Origin: a virus | Direction: 5' to 3' (one strand) | Virus record (IMG/VR): IMGVR_UViG_3300007960_004792 | Span: 1 to 46,529 of that record | DNA: 46,529 nt | Shown here: positions 28,570-35,766 of the stretch, in pieces | Numbering within the stretch: the first letter of the stretch is position 1 | Layout of the letters: each line of letters begins with the position of its first letter | Notes under the pieces: generated by a model | The model's database searches: none | What the model was told of the DNA's origin: nothing | What the model saw: the letters and a program-made list of their open reading frames with translations, nothing else | Position numbers and translations under genes: made by a program

Positions 28570-28579
28570 CATAAATAAT
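28570..28579 (+). promoter_or_regulatory. Late promoter core box
   Basis: CATAAATAAT is identical to the core of the two extended late promoters, here without the TACGCAGTTTAT upstream box. It lies 9 bases after the giant gene's stop codon. Expected transcription start is about 28583-28585, so an ATG at 28584 would be at the very 5' end of the message. Confidence 0.65.
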
Positions 28580-28616
28580 AAAAATGCAAAAAACAAACGC
28601 ACAACAAGAAAAGAAA

Positions 28617-29243
28617 ATGGATAGCAAAGAGACAAAACCTAACGAATCAGGAACGGTAACTATTCAAGGACACATTAAGATTTTTGATCCTAATACCAAC
28701 GAAGTGTTTATTGACAAGCGTAACGCTATTCATTATGAAAACATGAGTGAAGCGTTAGCACAAAGTCTTGCTAACAAAAACTTAGGATACATTTATCAAA
28801 TGAGTTTTGGAAACGGCGGCACTAGTGTTGATCCAACTGGAGTCATCACTTACTTGCCAGCCAACACAACCGGACAAAATGCAGATCTATATAACGAGAC
28901 TTATAGCAAGGTGGTTGACGATAACTCATCAACAAACACAGATACCAGTCGCAATAACTTAACTGTACTGCACACATCAGGACGTGTATATACAGATATT
29001 CTTGTAAGTTGTTTGCTAGATTATGGCGAACCAAGTGGTCAACAGGCGTTTGATAATAGCACCAACCTAGATGGCGAGTTTGTATTTGATGAATTAGGAT
29101 TAAAATCGTGGAATGGTTCAGCAAGTGATTTGAAATTAATCACTCATGTTATCTTCCACCCTGTTCAAAAATCATTGAACAGACAGATACAAATTGATTA
29201 TACAGTTCGTATCCAGACATTAACGAATTTAAGCGCAACATAA
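28617..29243 (+). CDS. Conserved-type virion structural protein
   Basis: 208 residues from the ATG at 28617. An in-frame ATG at 28584 would add 11 residues, but it coincides with the expected transcription start of the late box, so the downstream start is preferred. The sequence has an orderly all-beta look: GTVTIQGHIKIFDPNTNEVF, DKRNAIHYENMSEALAQSLA, MSFGNGGTSVDPTGVITYLP, then LDYGEPSGQQAFDN and a C-terminal VIFHPVQKSLNRQIQIDYTV. I believe this type of protein recurs in marine T4-like phages as an unnamed virion protein, but I cannot name a T4 counterpart. It sits between two late promoter boxes among structural genes, which supports a virion role. Confidence 0.65.
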   Translation: MDSKETKPNESGTVTIQGHIKIFDPNTNEVFIDKRNAIHYENMSEALAQSLANKNLGYIYQMSFGNGGTSVDPTGVITYLPANTTGQNADLYNETYSKVVDDNSSTNTDTSRNNLTVLHTSGRVYTDILVSCLLDYGEPSGQQAFDNSTNLDGEFVFDELGLKSWNGSASDLKLITHVIFHPVQKSLNRQIQIDYTVRIQTLTNLSAT

Positions 29244-29245
29244 TA

Positions 29246-29273
29246 TGCGTAGATTGAATAATTGATAAATAAG
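29246..29273 (+). promoter_or_regulatory. Late promoter, diverged upstream box
   Basis: GATAAATAAG at 29264-29273 is one of the late core boxes. In the same register as the full elements, 18 bases upstream, TGCGTAGATTGA (29246-29257) matches TACGCAGTTTAT at 7 of 12 positions. It precedes the gene at 29299, which has GGAG at 29285-29288. Confidence 0.6.
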
Positions 29274-29298
29274 TTTAAAGAATTGGAGTTAGTCAAAA

Positions 29299-30780
29299 AT
29301 GGCTTATACTATAAACAAAACAGACGGTACAGTTTTTGCTTCGGTAGCTGACGGTACAGTAAACACATCATCAAGCATGACTATTATTGGTAAAAACTAT
29401 GCTGGTTATGGTGAGTTTTTAGGTGAAAACTTTATTAAACTATTGGAAAATAGTGCAAATAGTACAGCACCAAGTGCACCACTGCGTGGTCAAATGTGGT
29501 TTGATACTGGCAATGGTTTGTTAAAAGTTTATAACGGCACTACCTGGAAAAATTTAGGTGCAGCCACATCAAGTGCTAGCGCACCTAGCAGCAATGTTGC
29601 TGGTGATTTGTGGTTTGATTCGACTAACAGCCAACTAAAAGTATACGACGGATCAAGTTTTATTCTAGTAGGACCTGCGTTTACTAGTGGCACAGACACA
29701 TCAGGTGCAATTGTTGATACTATTAATGACGGAAGTGCAGACCATGTTGTGGTCCAACTTTGGGTTGAAGATAAGATCGTAGCAATGGTAAGTAAAGATC
29801 CAACATTTACTCCTGGCAGTGCTGTTGGGGGAGATTGGAATTTACAAAGCATTAAACCAGGTATCCAGTTAAGTACAGCTATTTCAAATTCATATTTCCA
29901 AGGTACTGCAACAAATGCAGACACACTTGATAATTTAAATAGCACTGATTTCTTAAGCGCAATTGGTAACGATAGCACAACCGGATCATTATATGTGTTA
30001 AACGACACTGGATTCCGTGTTGGTCAAGATCAAGACCTCCGTGTTAGTGTTAGCGGATCGGACGTAACAGTACAAAATGCCACGCTAGATGGTGATATTA
30101 TTTTCCGTGTAAACGATAATAGCGTAGTAACAACCGTTATGACACTTGATGGTGCAACTAGTCGTGTTATTTTAGCCGGAGATCCAACAACGGCGTTGGG
30201 TGCTGCCACAAAACAATATGTAGACGCTGCCACAAGTACAGTAGGCGATCTATTATATCGTGATGGTACAAATACAATTTCTGGCAATATTGTGCCAGAT
30301 GGTGACGGTACTCGAAATTTTGGTAGTGGTGGTGCTAAATTTGCTACCATTTATGCCACAGAATTTAATGGTACAGCAACAACAGCAGAATACGCTGACT
30401 TGGCAGAACGCTTCGAAGCTGATGCTGAATACGAAGCAGGTACTGTTGTAGAATTAGGCGGTATTGCTGAAATTACTAAAGCTGTAGAAGAATTATCAGA
30501 AAACGTTTTTGGCGTTATCTCAGACCGTGCGGCGTACTTAATGAACGCAAAAGCAGGTACAGATGCTACACACCCACCAATCGCTATGAATGGACGTGTG
30601 CCGGTTAAAGTTATTGGAACTGTGAATAAAGGCGATCGCTTAGTTTCTGCAGGCAATGGCTTTGCCCGTGCAGCACAAGACGGTGAAGCAACAGCACGTA
30701 ATATTATTGGTCGTGCGTTAAATAATAAAGAGACAACCGGCGAAGGCACAGTTGAAGCAGTCGTTAAAATTAATTTTTAA
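29299..30780 (+). CDS. Tail-fibre-like virion protein with possible autoprocessing C-terminal domain
   Basis: 493 residues, ATG at 29299 with GGAG 11 bases upstream. The N-terminal part has two copies of a (G/D)xx-W-FD-(T/S)-x-N-x-LKVY-(N/D)G motif (MWFDTGNGLLKVYNGTTW and LWFDSTNSQLKVYDGSSF), a common phage fibre/attachment repeat. The middle is beta-rich with shaft-like segments. The C-terminal domain starts at YADLAERFEADAEYEAGTVV and continues through VFGVISDRAAYLMNAKAG to VIGTVNKGDRLVSAG. That order (YAD/E start, ILGV-S-x-AYL middle) resembles intramolecular-chaperone G2-type autoproteolytic domains at the ends of phage fibre proteins. I infer this from pattern only. Function is likely adhesion or baseplate decoration. 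Confidence 0.65.
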   Translation: MAYTINKTDGTVFASVADGTVNTSSSMTIIGKNYAGYGEFLGENFIKLLENSANSTAPSAPLRGQMWFDTGNGLLKVYNGTTWKNLGAATSSASAPSSNVAGDLWFDSTNSQLKVYDGSSFILVGPAFTSGTDTSGAIVDTINDGSADHVVVQLWVEDKIVAMVSKDPTFTPGSAVGGDWNLQSIKPGIQLSTAISNSYFQGTATNADTLDNLNSTDFLSAIGNDSTTGSLYVLNDTGFRVGQDQDLRVSVSGSDVTVQNATLDGDIIFRVNDNSVVTTVMTLDGATSRVILAGDPTTALGAATKQYVDAATSTVGDLLYRDGTNTISGNIVPDGDGTRNFGSGGAKFATIYATEFNGTATTAEYADLAERFEADAEYEAGTVVELGGIAEITKAVEELSENVFGVISDRAAYLMNAKAGTDATHPPIAMNGRVPVKVIGTVNKGDRLVSAGNGFARAAQDGEATARNIIGRALNNKETTGEGTVEAVVKINF

Positions 30781-30921
30781 AAGAAGATTTACATACCCAG
30801 CTATAATAAATTGTTGTGACGCTTGTAGAAATACAATAAAAGTATAGTACTTTACTGCAAAAGCAGAACGCCGCACATTATAGCGTTGTTAAATCAACTA
30901 ATACAAAGGGAATAATATAAC
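30781..30921 (+). other. 140-base gap between structural genes
   Basis: No gene fits here. Possible elements are weak: CTGC-AAAA-GCAG (30855-30866) and AACGC/GCGTT (30867-30871 with 30883-30887) could pair. TTGTTG (30811-30816) with TACAAT (30832-30837) has only a 15-base spacer. There is no T-run after the hairpins, so a terminator is not supported. The gap may be a structured leader for the gene at 30922. Confidence 0.35.
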
Positions 30922-31911
30922 ATGGCATATACAGCAGGCGATACAATTTTAGATGATCACTACAACACTTTTGTACAAGGTGGCGCTAGTGCAGTAGATC
31001 ATAATGTTGCAAACGTAAACACCGTATGGGGAACAGTTGCGACTGGTGATAAAGGTTATGGACAATCTGGCAACCTTTCCACAGTAAGTACGGGTTCAAC
31101 AATTACTGCAACACAATGGGTAAACTTACTTAATCGAGTAAGCACAATTGCCAATCACCAAGGCACTTCAATTACAGCAATCACTAACCCTACTACTGGT
31201 GATACTATTAGCGCATATACAGCACTAAGTGGTAACATTACCAGTATTTTTAATAACAGATTAAATTGTGCAGCAAGTGGTACTGATATCACAACAGGCG
31301 GCACACGTTCTGGCACCAATACCTGGTATACGCAGCAACAAACAACATATACTGTTACATTTACTAGTGAAACAGCAGCACGTTATTTCTTTAATGCAGG
31401 CGGACGTATTGCGTTAACACTAAGTCGTTCAGGTGGTACAACCAATGACAAAAATACCGGATGGTCAAACCTATTAACATCGTGCGGTACATTATATTTT
31501 ACTGGGGGCGGTGGTACATCGAATGTTAGCATTGCTGGCAGCGCAATATATTCAGGCACAACACGTGTTGGTGGTTCGGGAACCCCTACCACTTATTTAG
31601 AAAACACAGGATGGCGTGATTACACCGGAACGTATGTTACACTTTGGCAGAAATATGACTCGACATATCTATATACCACAAACTATGTAACTGTTGAAGC
31701 ATACAAATCAGCAGCAAATATTTACTATAGAATTACGTTAGTAGACGCAGCAACAGACACAACTACCTTCCCGGATGGTTCAGCATCGGCATTAGATAAC
31801 GTTGATGGCACCTTAACAGCCACAATGACTATTAAACCACCTGCAACTACGTATATTTCAAACACATGGGGAACTCCAACTATGAGTTCAACTGCATGGT
31901 CAGGTAGTTAA
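30922..31911 (+). CDS. Virion structural / tail-fibre-like protein
   Basis: 329 residues from the ATG at 30922, AGGGA upstream. The composition is Thr/Ser/Gly-rich and all-beta. Residues about 130-250 show NTWYTQQQTTYTVTFTSET, ARYFFNAGGRIALTLSRSGG and GWSNLLTSCGTLYFTGGGG, then WRDYTGTYVTLWQKYDSTYL. This ARYFFN-GG-I pattern is one I associate with structural or fibre-like proteins of large marine myoviruses. No enzymatic motif is visible. It is the last gene before a strong terminator, so it ends the structural block. Role as a virion surface or fibre part is inferred from composition and position. Confidence 0.6.
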   Translation: MAYTAGDTILDDHYNTFVQGGASAVDHNVANVNTVWGTVATGDKGYGQSGNLSTVSTGSTITATQWVNLLNRVSTIANHQGTSITAITNPTTGDTISAYTALSGNITSIFNNRLNCAASGTDITTGGTRSGTNTWYTQQQTTYTVTFTSETAARYFFNAGGRIALTLSRSGGTTNDKNTGWSNLLTSCGTLYFTGGGGTSNVSIAGSAIYSGTTRVGGSGTPTTYLENTGWRDYTGTYVTLWQKYDSTYLYTTNYVTVEAYKSAANIYYRITLVDAATDTTTFPDGSASALDNVDGTLTATMTIKPPATTYISNTWGTPTMSSTAWSGS

Positions 31912-31935
31912 TAATTCAAGCGTTGCATTGAAATT

Positions 31936-31964
31936 AGTAAAGGGCTTAACGGCCCTTTACTTTT
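31936..31964 (+). terminator. Rho-independent terminator after the structural genes
   Basis: A perfect 10-bp stem (AGTAAAGGGC, 31936-31945, with GCCCTTTACT, 31952-31961) closes a 6-base loop and is followed by a T-run (31961-31964). It lies 25 bases after the stop of the last structural gene. Confidence 0.9.
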
Positions 31965-31984
31965 GACTCAACTTCCTGTATAAT
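31956..31984 (+). promoter_or_regulatory. Sigma70-like promoter overlapping the terminator
   Basis: TTTACT (31956-31961) lies 17 bases before an exact TATAAT (31979-31984). The -35 hexamer is part of the 3' arm of the terminator. The predicted transcription start, about 31991, is only about 4 bases before the ATG at 31995, so the message could be nearly leaderless. It would drive the gp4/accessory operon. Confidence 0.6.
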
Positions 31985-31994
31985 AAGTAACACT

Positions 31995-32300
31995 ATGAAT
32001 ACTGAACAACTTGTAGAAACAGTTCGCCGTCGTTTTGATCACGATGCTGCCAAACGTGTGCTTAAAGAAAAGTACGAAGCAAAGATGCTTTTTGCGCATG
32101 CTGGCGGAATGTGGCGAGCAGGTCCAGAACTACTAAAAACATTAGATATTTGCTTCGAAGAGGAATGTGTATTATTAGATGAATACGGTAATCCTGTAAA
32201 AGTAAATGTTAGAGATTTAGAGCTATTAGCACAACAGCGTTGGCAAGAACAGATGAATGGGTGGCTAAATGAATTTCAAGAACTCGGCCGTCAAAGGTAA
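31995..32300 (+). CDS. Small conserved-type phage protein before gp4
   Basis: 101 residues, mostly helical and charged: MNTEQLVETVRRRFDHDAAK, then KEKYEAKMLFAHAGGMWRAG, VLLDEYGNPVKVNVRDLELL and RWQEQMNGWLNEFQEL. I recognise this as a type of short protein that sits directly before the head-completion gene in marine T4-like phages, but not its function. It is the first gene after the sigma70-like promoter. It has no clear ribosome-binding site, in keeping with a near-leaderless start. Its end overlaps gp4 by 32 bases in another frame. Confidence 0.6.
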   Translation: MNTEQLVETVRRRFDHDAAKRVLKEKYEAKMLFAHAGGMWRAGPELLKTLDICFEEECVLLDEYGNPVKVNVRDLELLAQQRWQEQMNGWLNEFQELGRQR

Positions 32301-32658
32301 GTTTACTCCAAATAATAAAAATAAATTTTTAGGAAAGAAAGATCCAATTTATCGTAGCCTATGGGAACGTAGATTTATGATGTATTGCGATCGGTCTGAA
32401 GCTATTAAATTCTGGGACTCGGAAAGTTTTCATATTCCATATATGCATCCTAAAGAAAAGCGTATGCGTAATTATTATCCAGACTTTTATGTAGATTACA
32501 TTGACAAATATGGCAATCCACGTAAAAAACTAATTGAGATCAAACCACGCTATCAAATGAAGTGGCATGTTAATAAGGCAAAATGGGCAGCAGCAGAAGA
32601 ATATTGTGTTAATAACAATATGGAATTTCAAGTATTAACTGAACGGGAGTTATTTTGA
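32269..32658 (+). CDS. 4: Head completion protein gp4 (gp50)
   Basis: 129 residues from the ATG at 32269, inside the end of the previous gene. The family pattern is clear: GKFTPNNKNKFLGK, DPIYRSLWERRFMMYCD, FWDSESFHIPYMHP, YYPDFYVDYIDKYGNPRKKL and IEIKPRYQMKW. T4 gp4 (150 residues) has the same order (IYRSSWE, then YFPDFYV, then LIEVKPKKQ). The D-x-Y-V...(E)-x-K arrangement is that of PD-(D/E)xK/TnsA-like nuclease folds. In T4 the protein is needed to finish filled heads before tail joining. It is the last recognisable T4 core gene before the accessory block. Confidence 0.85.
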   Translation: MNFKNSAVKGKFTPNNKNKFLGKKDPIYRSLWERRFMMYCDRSEAIKFWDSESFHIPYMHPKEKRMRNYYPDFYVDYIDKYGNPRKKLIEIKPRYQMKWHVNKAKWAAAEEYCVNNNMEFQVLTERELF

Positions 32659-32837
32659 AAATTAATAAACGTAAATTGTTTAGGTTTTTAGTTGATGTTG
32701 CAGATCGTGTCAACATCTGGTTTACATCTAAACTTAACTTAAACCCAAAACGTCGTGTACTAGAAATTCAACAAGATCTACAGACTACAATGAAAGATCT
32801 TGATTCTACGATTGGCAAGGCGTTAGAAATTAAATGA
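32655..32837 (+). CDS. Small basic protein of unknown function (TTG start)
   Basis: 60 residues from a TTG at 32655 that overlaps the gp4 stop codon by four bases (TTGA). GGGAG at 32645-32649 gives a good ribosome-binding site, and no in-frame ATG lies close by. The N-terminal third is basic (MKINKRKLFRFLVDVADRV). The rest is a probable amphipathic helix (RRVLEIQQDLQTTMKDLDST). It ends overlapping the next gene by four bases (ATGA). No function is recognised. Tight coupling to gp4 and to the glycosyltransferase gene argues that it is real. Confidence 0.6.
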   Translation: MKINKRKLFRFLVDVADRVNIWFTSKLNLNPKRRVLEIQQDLQTTMKDLDSTIGKALEIK

Positions 32838-33655
32838 CTCGTGGTTTTTTAATATTTGCGTTTAACAATGAAGTGATTGATTATTTAGGACATGCTTTGT
32901 GGATTGCTGACCGCATTGAATCTATCTTAAAATTGCCAACAAGTATTGTTACCGATGAAGCAAGTGCTAGCACAAAAGAAAACGTCAAACACAATTTAAT
33001 TTTAACAGAAGCACTAGCAGGACATCAACGTAATTTTAATATACACAAAGATGGAAACGTTGCTGAATGGAAGAATGTTAATCGTTTCCAAGCATTTGAC
33101 TTGACTCCATATGACGAAACTGTTGTTATCGATTCAGATTATATTGTTAATAGCGAACAGCTACTTGCTCTATTTGAATCTCCTGAAGATTTTTTAGTAC
33201 ATCGTAAACCATACGATATTACAGATAGAAAAAGTTTCCAACCATACGACTTTTTACCTAAATATTATTTCCCACATTACTGGGCAACCGTTATCTTCTT
33301 TAGAAAAACAGAGTTCGCTAAAACAATATTTGATACAATTAAAATGATACGTGAGAATTATGCACATTATTCACGTATCTACAAGTTTAGGTCAAGTCCG
33401 TTTAGAAATGACTATGTTGTAAGCATTGCATTAGGCATTGTTTACGGACACCGCATCAATGCTATTCCCGAAATTCCCTGGAATATGCCAATGATTAGTG
33501 ATAATGCAGAGATTAACCAGTTAGATGCTCGTAAGTTTGAGATAGAATATGTTAAGTATAAAAATCATATCGAACGTCCTGTGCGCATCGTAGTTGATGA
33601 TCATGATATACATTTTTTAAACAAGTTTTCACTGGAGAAGATGATAAATGGTTGA
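32834..33655 (+). CDS. GT-A-type glycosyltransferase-like protein 1
   Basis: 273 residues, starting at an ATGA overlap with the upstream stop. The N-terminal strand GFLIFAFNNEVIDYLGHALW is followed by a helix and a SIVTDE strand. The metal/nucleotide-sugar motif is DETVVIDSDYIV, with DSD at residues 100-102, the classic GT-A DxD position (as in GT8-like enzymes: V-x-D-x-D). The C-terminal half (PHYWATVIFFRKTEFAKTIF, then a conserved late D-D-H-D-I-HF) fits the acceptor side of such folds. It is probably a transferase of a sugar from a nucleotide sugar to an unknown acceptor in the cytoplasm. The next gene is a similar protein, and a UDP-sugar dehydrogenase lies in the same operon. Fold call is fairly sure; substrate is unknown. 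Confidence 0.65.
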   Translation: MTRGFLIFAFNNEVIDYLGHALWIADRIESILKLPTSIVTDEASASTKENVKHNLILTEALAGHQRNFNIHKDGNVAEWKNVNRFQAFDLTPYDETVVIDSDYIVNSEQLLALFESPEDFLVHRKPYDITDRKSFQPYDFLPKYYFPHYWATVIFFRKTEFAKTIFDTIKMIRENYAHYSRIYKFRSSPFRNDYVVSIALGIVYGHRINAIPEIPWNMPMISDNAEINQLDARKFEIEYVKYKNHIERPVRIVVDDHDIHFLNKFSLEKMING

Positions 33656-34484
33656 AGCAGAACGCGGCTATTTGATTGTGGCAGAAAATACAAGCGAAGT
33701 TGATTATATTGACTGCGCTCGCGCTCTGGCACGTTCTCTAAAGTATCATACTCCGCAAGCAAAAGTGTGCTTGGTAACTTCATCTGAAGTTACTGATCCA
33801 GTATTTGACTTTGTAAAGCCATTGCCATATGGAGATCAGGCATCAGATAGCCAGTGGAAACTTAAAAATGATTGGCAAATTTTTACGGCGAGTCCATTTA
33901 GGCAAACAATTAAGCTGGAAGCAGATATGATTATTCCGCATAGTATCTGGCACTGGTGGACAATGTTTGAGCACAAAGACGTTGTATTAACAACAGGCGC
34001 ACGCAATTATTTGAATCAGCGGTCAAATATGCGACATTATCGTAAAATATTTGATTTAAATGGTTTACCTGATGTTTATAACGCCATTACTTATTGGCGC
34101 CTAAGTAGAACAGCACAACAGTTCTTTAATTTAGTCAGAAATATTTTTGAAAATTGGCCAGCTTTTCAAGCAACAATCAAAGGTGGAAGTGATGATCCAG
34201 GAACAACCGATGTTGTATATGCACTTGCTGCGCAAATTATTGGTGTGGAAAATGTAACATTACCACCATCAGTCAGTTACCCAAGTTTAATTCACATGAA
34301 GGGAAAAATTAATGGATTACTACAAGAAGATTGGACACGAGAATTAATTTGGGAATTAGATGGTTCCAATATCAGAATTAACACAGTTGACCAAGAATAT
34401 CCGTTCCATTATAATATTAAAGAATTTAGTAAAATAGTAAACAAACATTATGACACACTTTTGGGAAGCACTCGATCAGGTTGA
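33648..34484 (+). CDS. GT-A-type glycosyltransferase-like protein 2
   Basis: 278 residues from the ATG at 33648, overlapping the previous gene by 8 bases. It begins RGYLIVAENTSEVDYIDCAR, similar in layout to the previous protein, followed by ARSLKYHTPQAKVCLVTSSE. The DxD-like site is ASPFRQTIKLEADMII, with EAD at residues 91-93 replacing the usual DxD. The rest includes VVLTTGARNYLNQRSNMRHY, then DDPGTTDVVYALAAQIIGVE, a plausible acceptor loop. It looks like a diverged relative of glycosyltransferase 1, perhaps by duplication. The Glu in the metal site may alter metal use. The end overlaps the next gene by 35 bases. Confidence 0.6.
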   Translation: MVEAERGYLIVAENTSEVDYIDCARALARSLKYHTPQAKVCLVTSSEVTDPVFDFVKPLPYGDQASDSQWKLKNDWQIFTASPFRQTIKLEADMIIPHSIWHWWTMFEHKDVVLTTGARNYLNQRSNMRHYRKIFDLNGLPDVYNAITYWRLSRTAQQFFNLVRNIFENWPAFQATIKGGSDDPGTTDVVYALAAQIIGVENVTLPPSVSYPSLIHMKGKINGLLQEDWTRELIWELDGSNIRINTVDQEYPFHYNIKEFSKIVNKHYDTLLGSTRSG

Positions 34485-35688
34485 TCAAAATCAGAAGCTG
34501 ATTGAATTAGAATATCGCTTGTATTATGATGATCAATCTGGGACTCCTTTATTTTATACTACACAAGACGAACCGGGAGTGTACATTGTGATTGATAAAA
34601 AAACATATAATGAATCTCGATATGACATCTGCATAAAAAATAACAAGATTGTGTATATCAGACACGAATCGATTGGAAAACTGGTTCCTGGAGACAGTGG
34701 TTTTCCAACACATCCCAAAGATGTGACCATTGTATCAAACACAACTAAATCAATATACTGGAAGAACAAAACATATGAACTTATTGATATCGCCGATTTG
34801 GACGTCGTATACCTGAGCTATGACGAGCCACAGAAAGAAGAATTTTGGGTAAAAATTAAAAACATGGTGCCCTGGGCAGTTCGTGTTGACGGAGTAAAAG
34901 GATCAGATGCAGCACACAAAGCAGCAGCAGAAGCAAGCACAACAGAACGTTTTGTGCTTATTGATGGTGACAATTTGCCAAACCCAGAATTTTTCAATCT
35001 GCAATTGGAAATGAAAACACCTGAATATGAGAAAGCTGTATTTCGTTGGAGGGCAGTTAATCATATTAATGGACTCATGTACGGTAACGGTGGACTAAGT
35101 TGCTGGACACGTGAGTTTATTATGAATATGAAAACTCACGAAGCATCTGACGGTTCTGCTGATACAAATGTTGAGTTTTGTTTTGATCCATTGTATTGGC
35201 CAATGCACGACTGTTATTCTACAACATACCCAAATGGATCAGCATTTCATGCTTGGAGAGCAGGCTTTAGAGAAGGTGTTAAAATGTGTTTAGACCGCGG
35301 ACGCAAACCAACAGAAACAGAATTTAAAGATGCTGTTCACAAGCGTAACATGGATCATTTAACGGTATGGCAGAACGTTGGTCGTGATGTAGAGTTTGGC
35401 GAATATGCCATTCTTGGCGCAAGAATGGGAACGTGCATGACTATGCTTTCGGATTGGGATCATACTGAAGTACAGTGGTTTGACAATTTAGAGCGTATTT
35501 TCGACGAACAAGTACACACAGATCAAATTGCAGAACAAAGCGAATATTATGGACATGCATTGCAAGAACGTTTAGACTTGCCTGTTATGTATATGGACGA
35601 AACAACAAGTAAATTCTTCAAACACCATTATCGTAGTAACTGGTACAACATGGGCGCCACTGTGCGCGAAATAGATGTTATCCATTGA
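34450..35688 (+). CDS. Glycosyltransferase-like protein 3 fused to an N-terminal module
   Basis: 412 residues from the ATG at 34450, inside the end of the previous gene. Residues 18-95 form a separate module (LIELEYRLYYDDQSGTPLFY, PGVYIVIDKKTYNESRYDIC, then GFPTHPKDVTIV) that I recall as a recurring unit in marine phage proteins with no known role. From about residue 110 a GT-A-like domain follows: DLDVVYLSYDEPQKEEFW, then PWAVRVDGVKGSDAAHKAAA and RFVLIDGDNLPNPEFF, with DGD at residues 172-174 as the likely nucleotide-sugar metal site. The C-terminal part is rich in aromatic residues and His. A two-domain transferase is inferred, with the N-terminal module perhaps binding the acceptor. Substrate is unknown. 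Confidence 0.6.
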   Translation: MTHFWEALDQVDQNQKLIELEYRLYYDDQSGTPLFYTTQDEPGVYIVIDKKTYNESRYDICIKNNKIVYIRHESIGKLVPGDSGFPTHPKDVTIVSNTTKSIYWKNKTYELIDIADLDVVYLSYDEPQKEEFWVKIKNMVPWAVRVDGVKGSDAAHKAAAEASTTERFVLIDGDNLPNPEFFNLQLEMKTPEYEKAVFRWRAVNHINGLMYGNGGLSCWTREFIMNMKTHEASDGSADTNVEFCFDPLYWPMHDCYSTTYPNGSAFHAWRAGFREGVKMCLDRGRKPTETEFKDAVHKRNMDHLTVWQNVGRDVEFGEYAILGARMGTCMTMLSDWDHTEVQWFDNLERIFDEQVHTDQIAEQSEYYGHALQERLDLPVMYMDETTSKFFKHHYRSNWYNMGATVREIDVIH

Positions 35689-35709
35689 TGACAGGAAATA
35701 AAAATTATT

Positions 35710-35766
35710 ATGCTCCTACAACAATTGACTAATTACATCGAAACATATAAAATGAGAAAACTTTAA
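35710..35766 (+). CDS. Possible 18-residue leader or peptide ORF
   Basis: MLLQQLTNYIETYKMRKL, ending with a stop whose last A starts the next gene's ATG (TAATG coupling). CAGGAA upstream is a weak ribosome-binding site. It fills the only gap in this stretch of the operon. It also contains the sigma70-like promoter hexamers described at 35725-35753, so it may instead be chance. No function is assigned. Confidence 0.3.
   Translation: MLLQQLTNYIETYKMRKL
35725..35753 (+). promoter_or_regulatory. Sigma70-like promoter before the amidinotransferase gene
   Basis: TTGACT (35725-35730), 17 bases, TAAAAT (35748-35753). The expected transcription start is near 35760, about 6 bases before the ATG at 35766. 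It lies in a 77-base gap, the largest in this otherwise overlapping operon. Confidence 0.5.

Noticed and set aside
30811-30837. Sigma70 promoter before the gene at 30922 (TTGTTG, TACAAT)
   Set aside because: The spacer is only 15 bases and the -35 is weak; a late-type box (CAATAAAA at 30834) is also poor. Neither is strong enough to call.
30781-30921. Terminator between the genes at 29299 and 30922
   Set aside because: The possible hairpins have 4-5 bp stems and no T-run.
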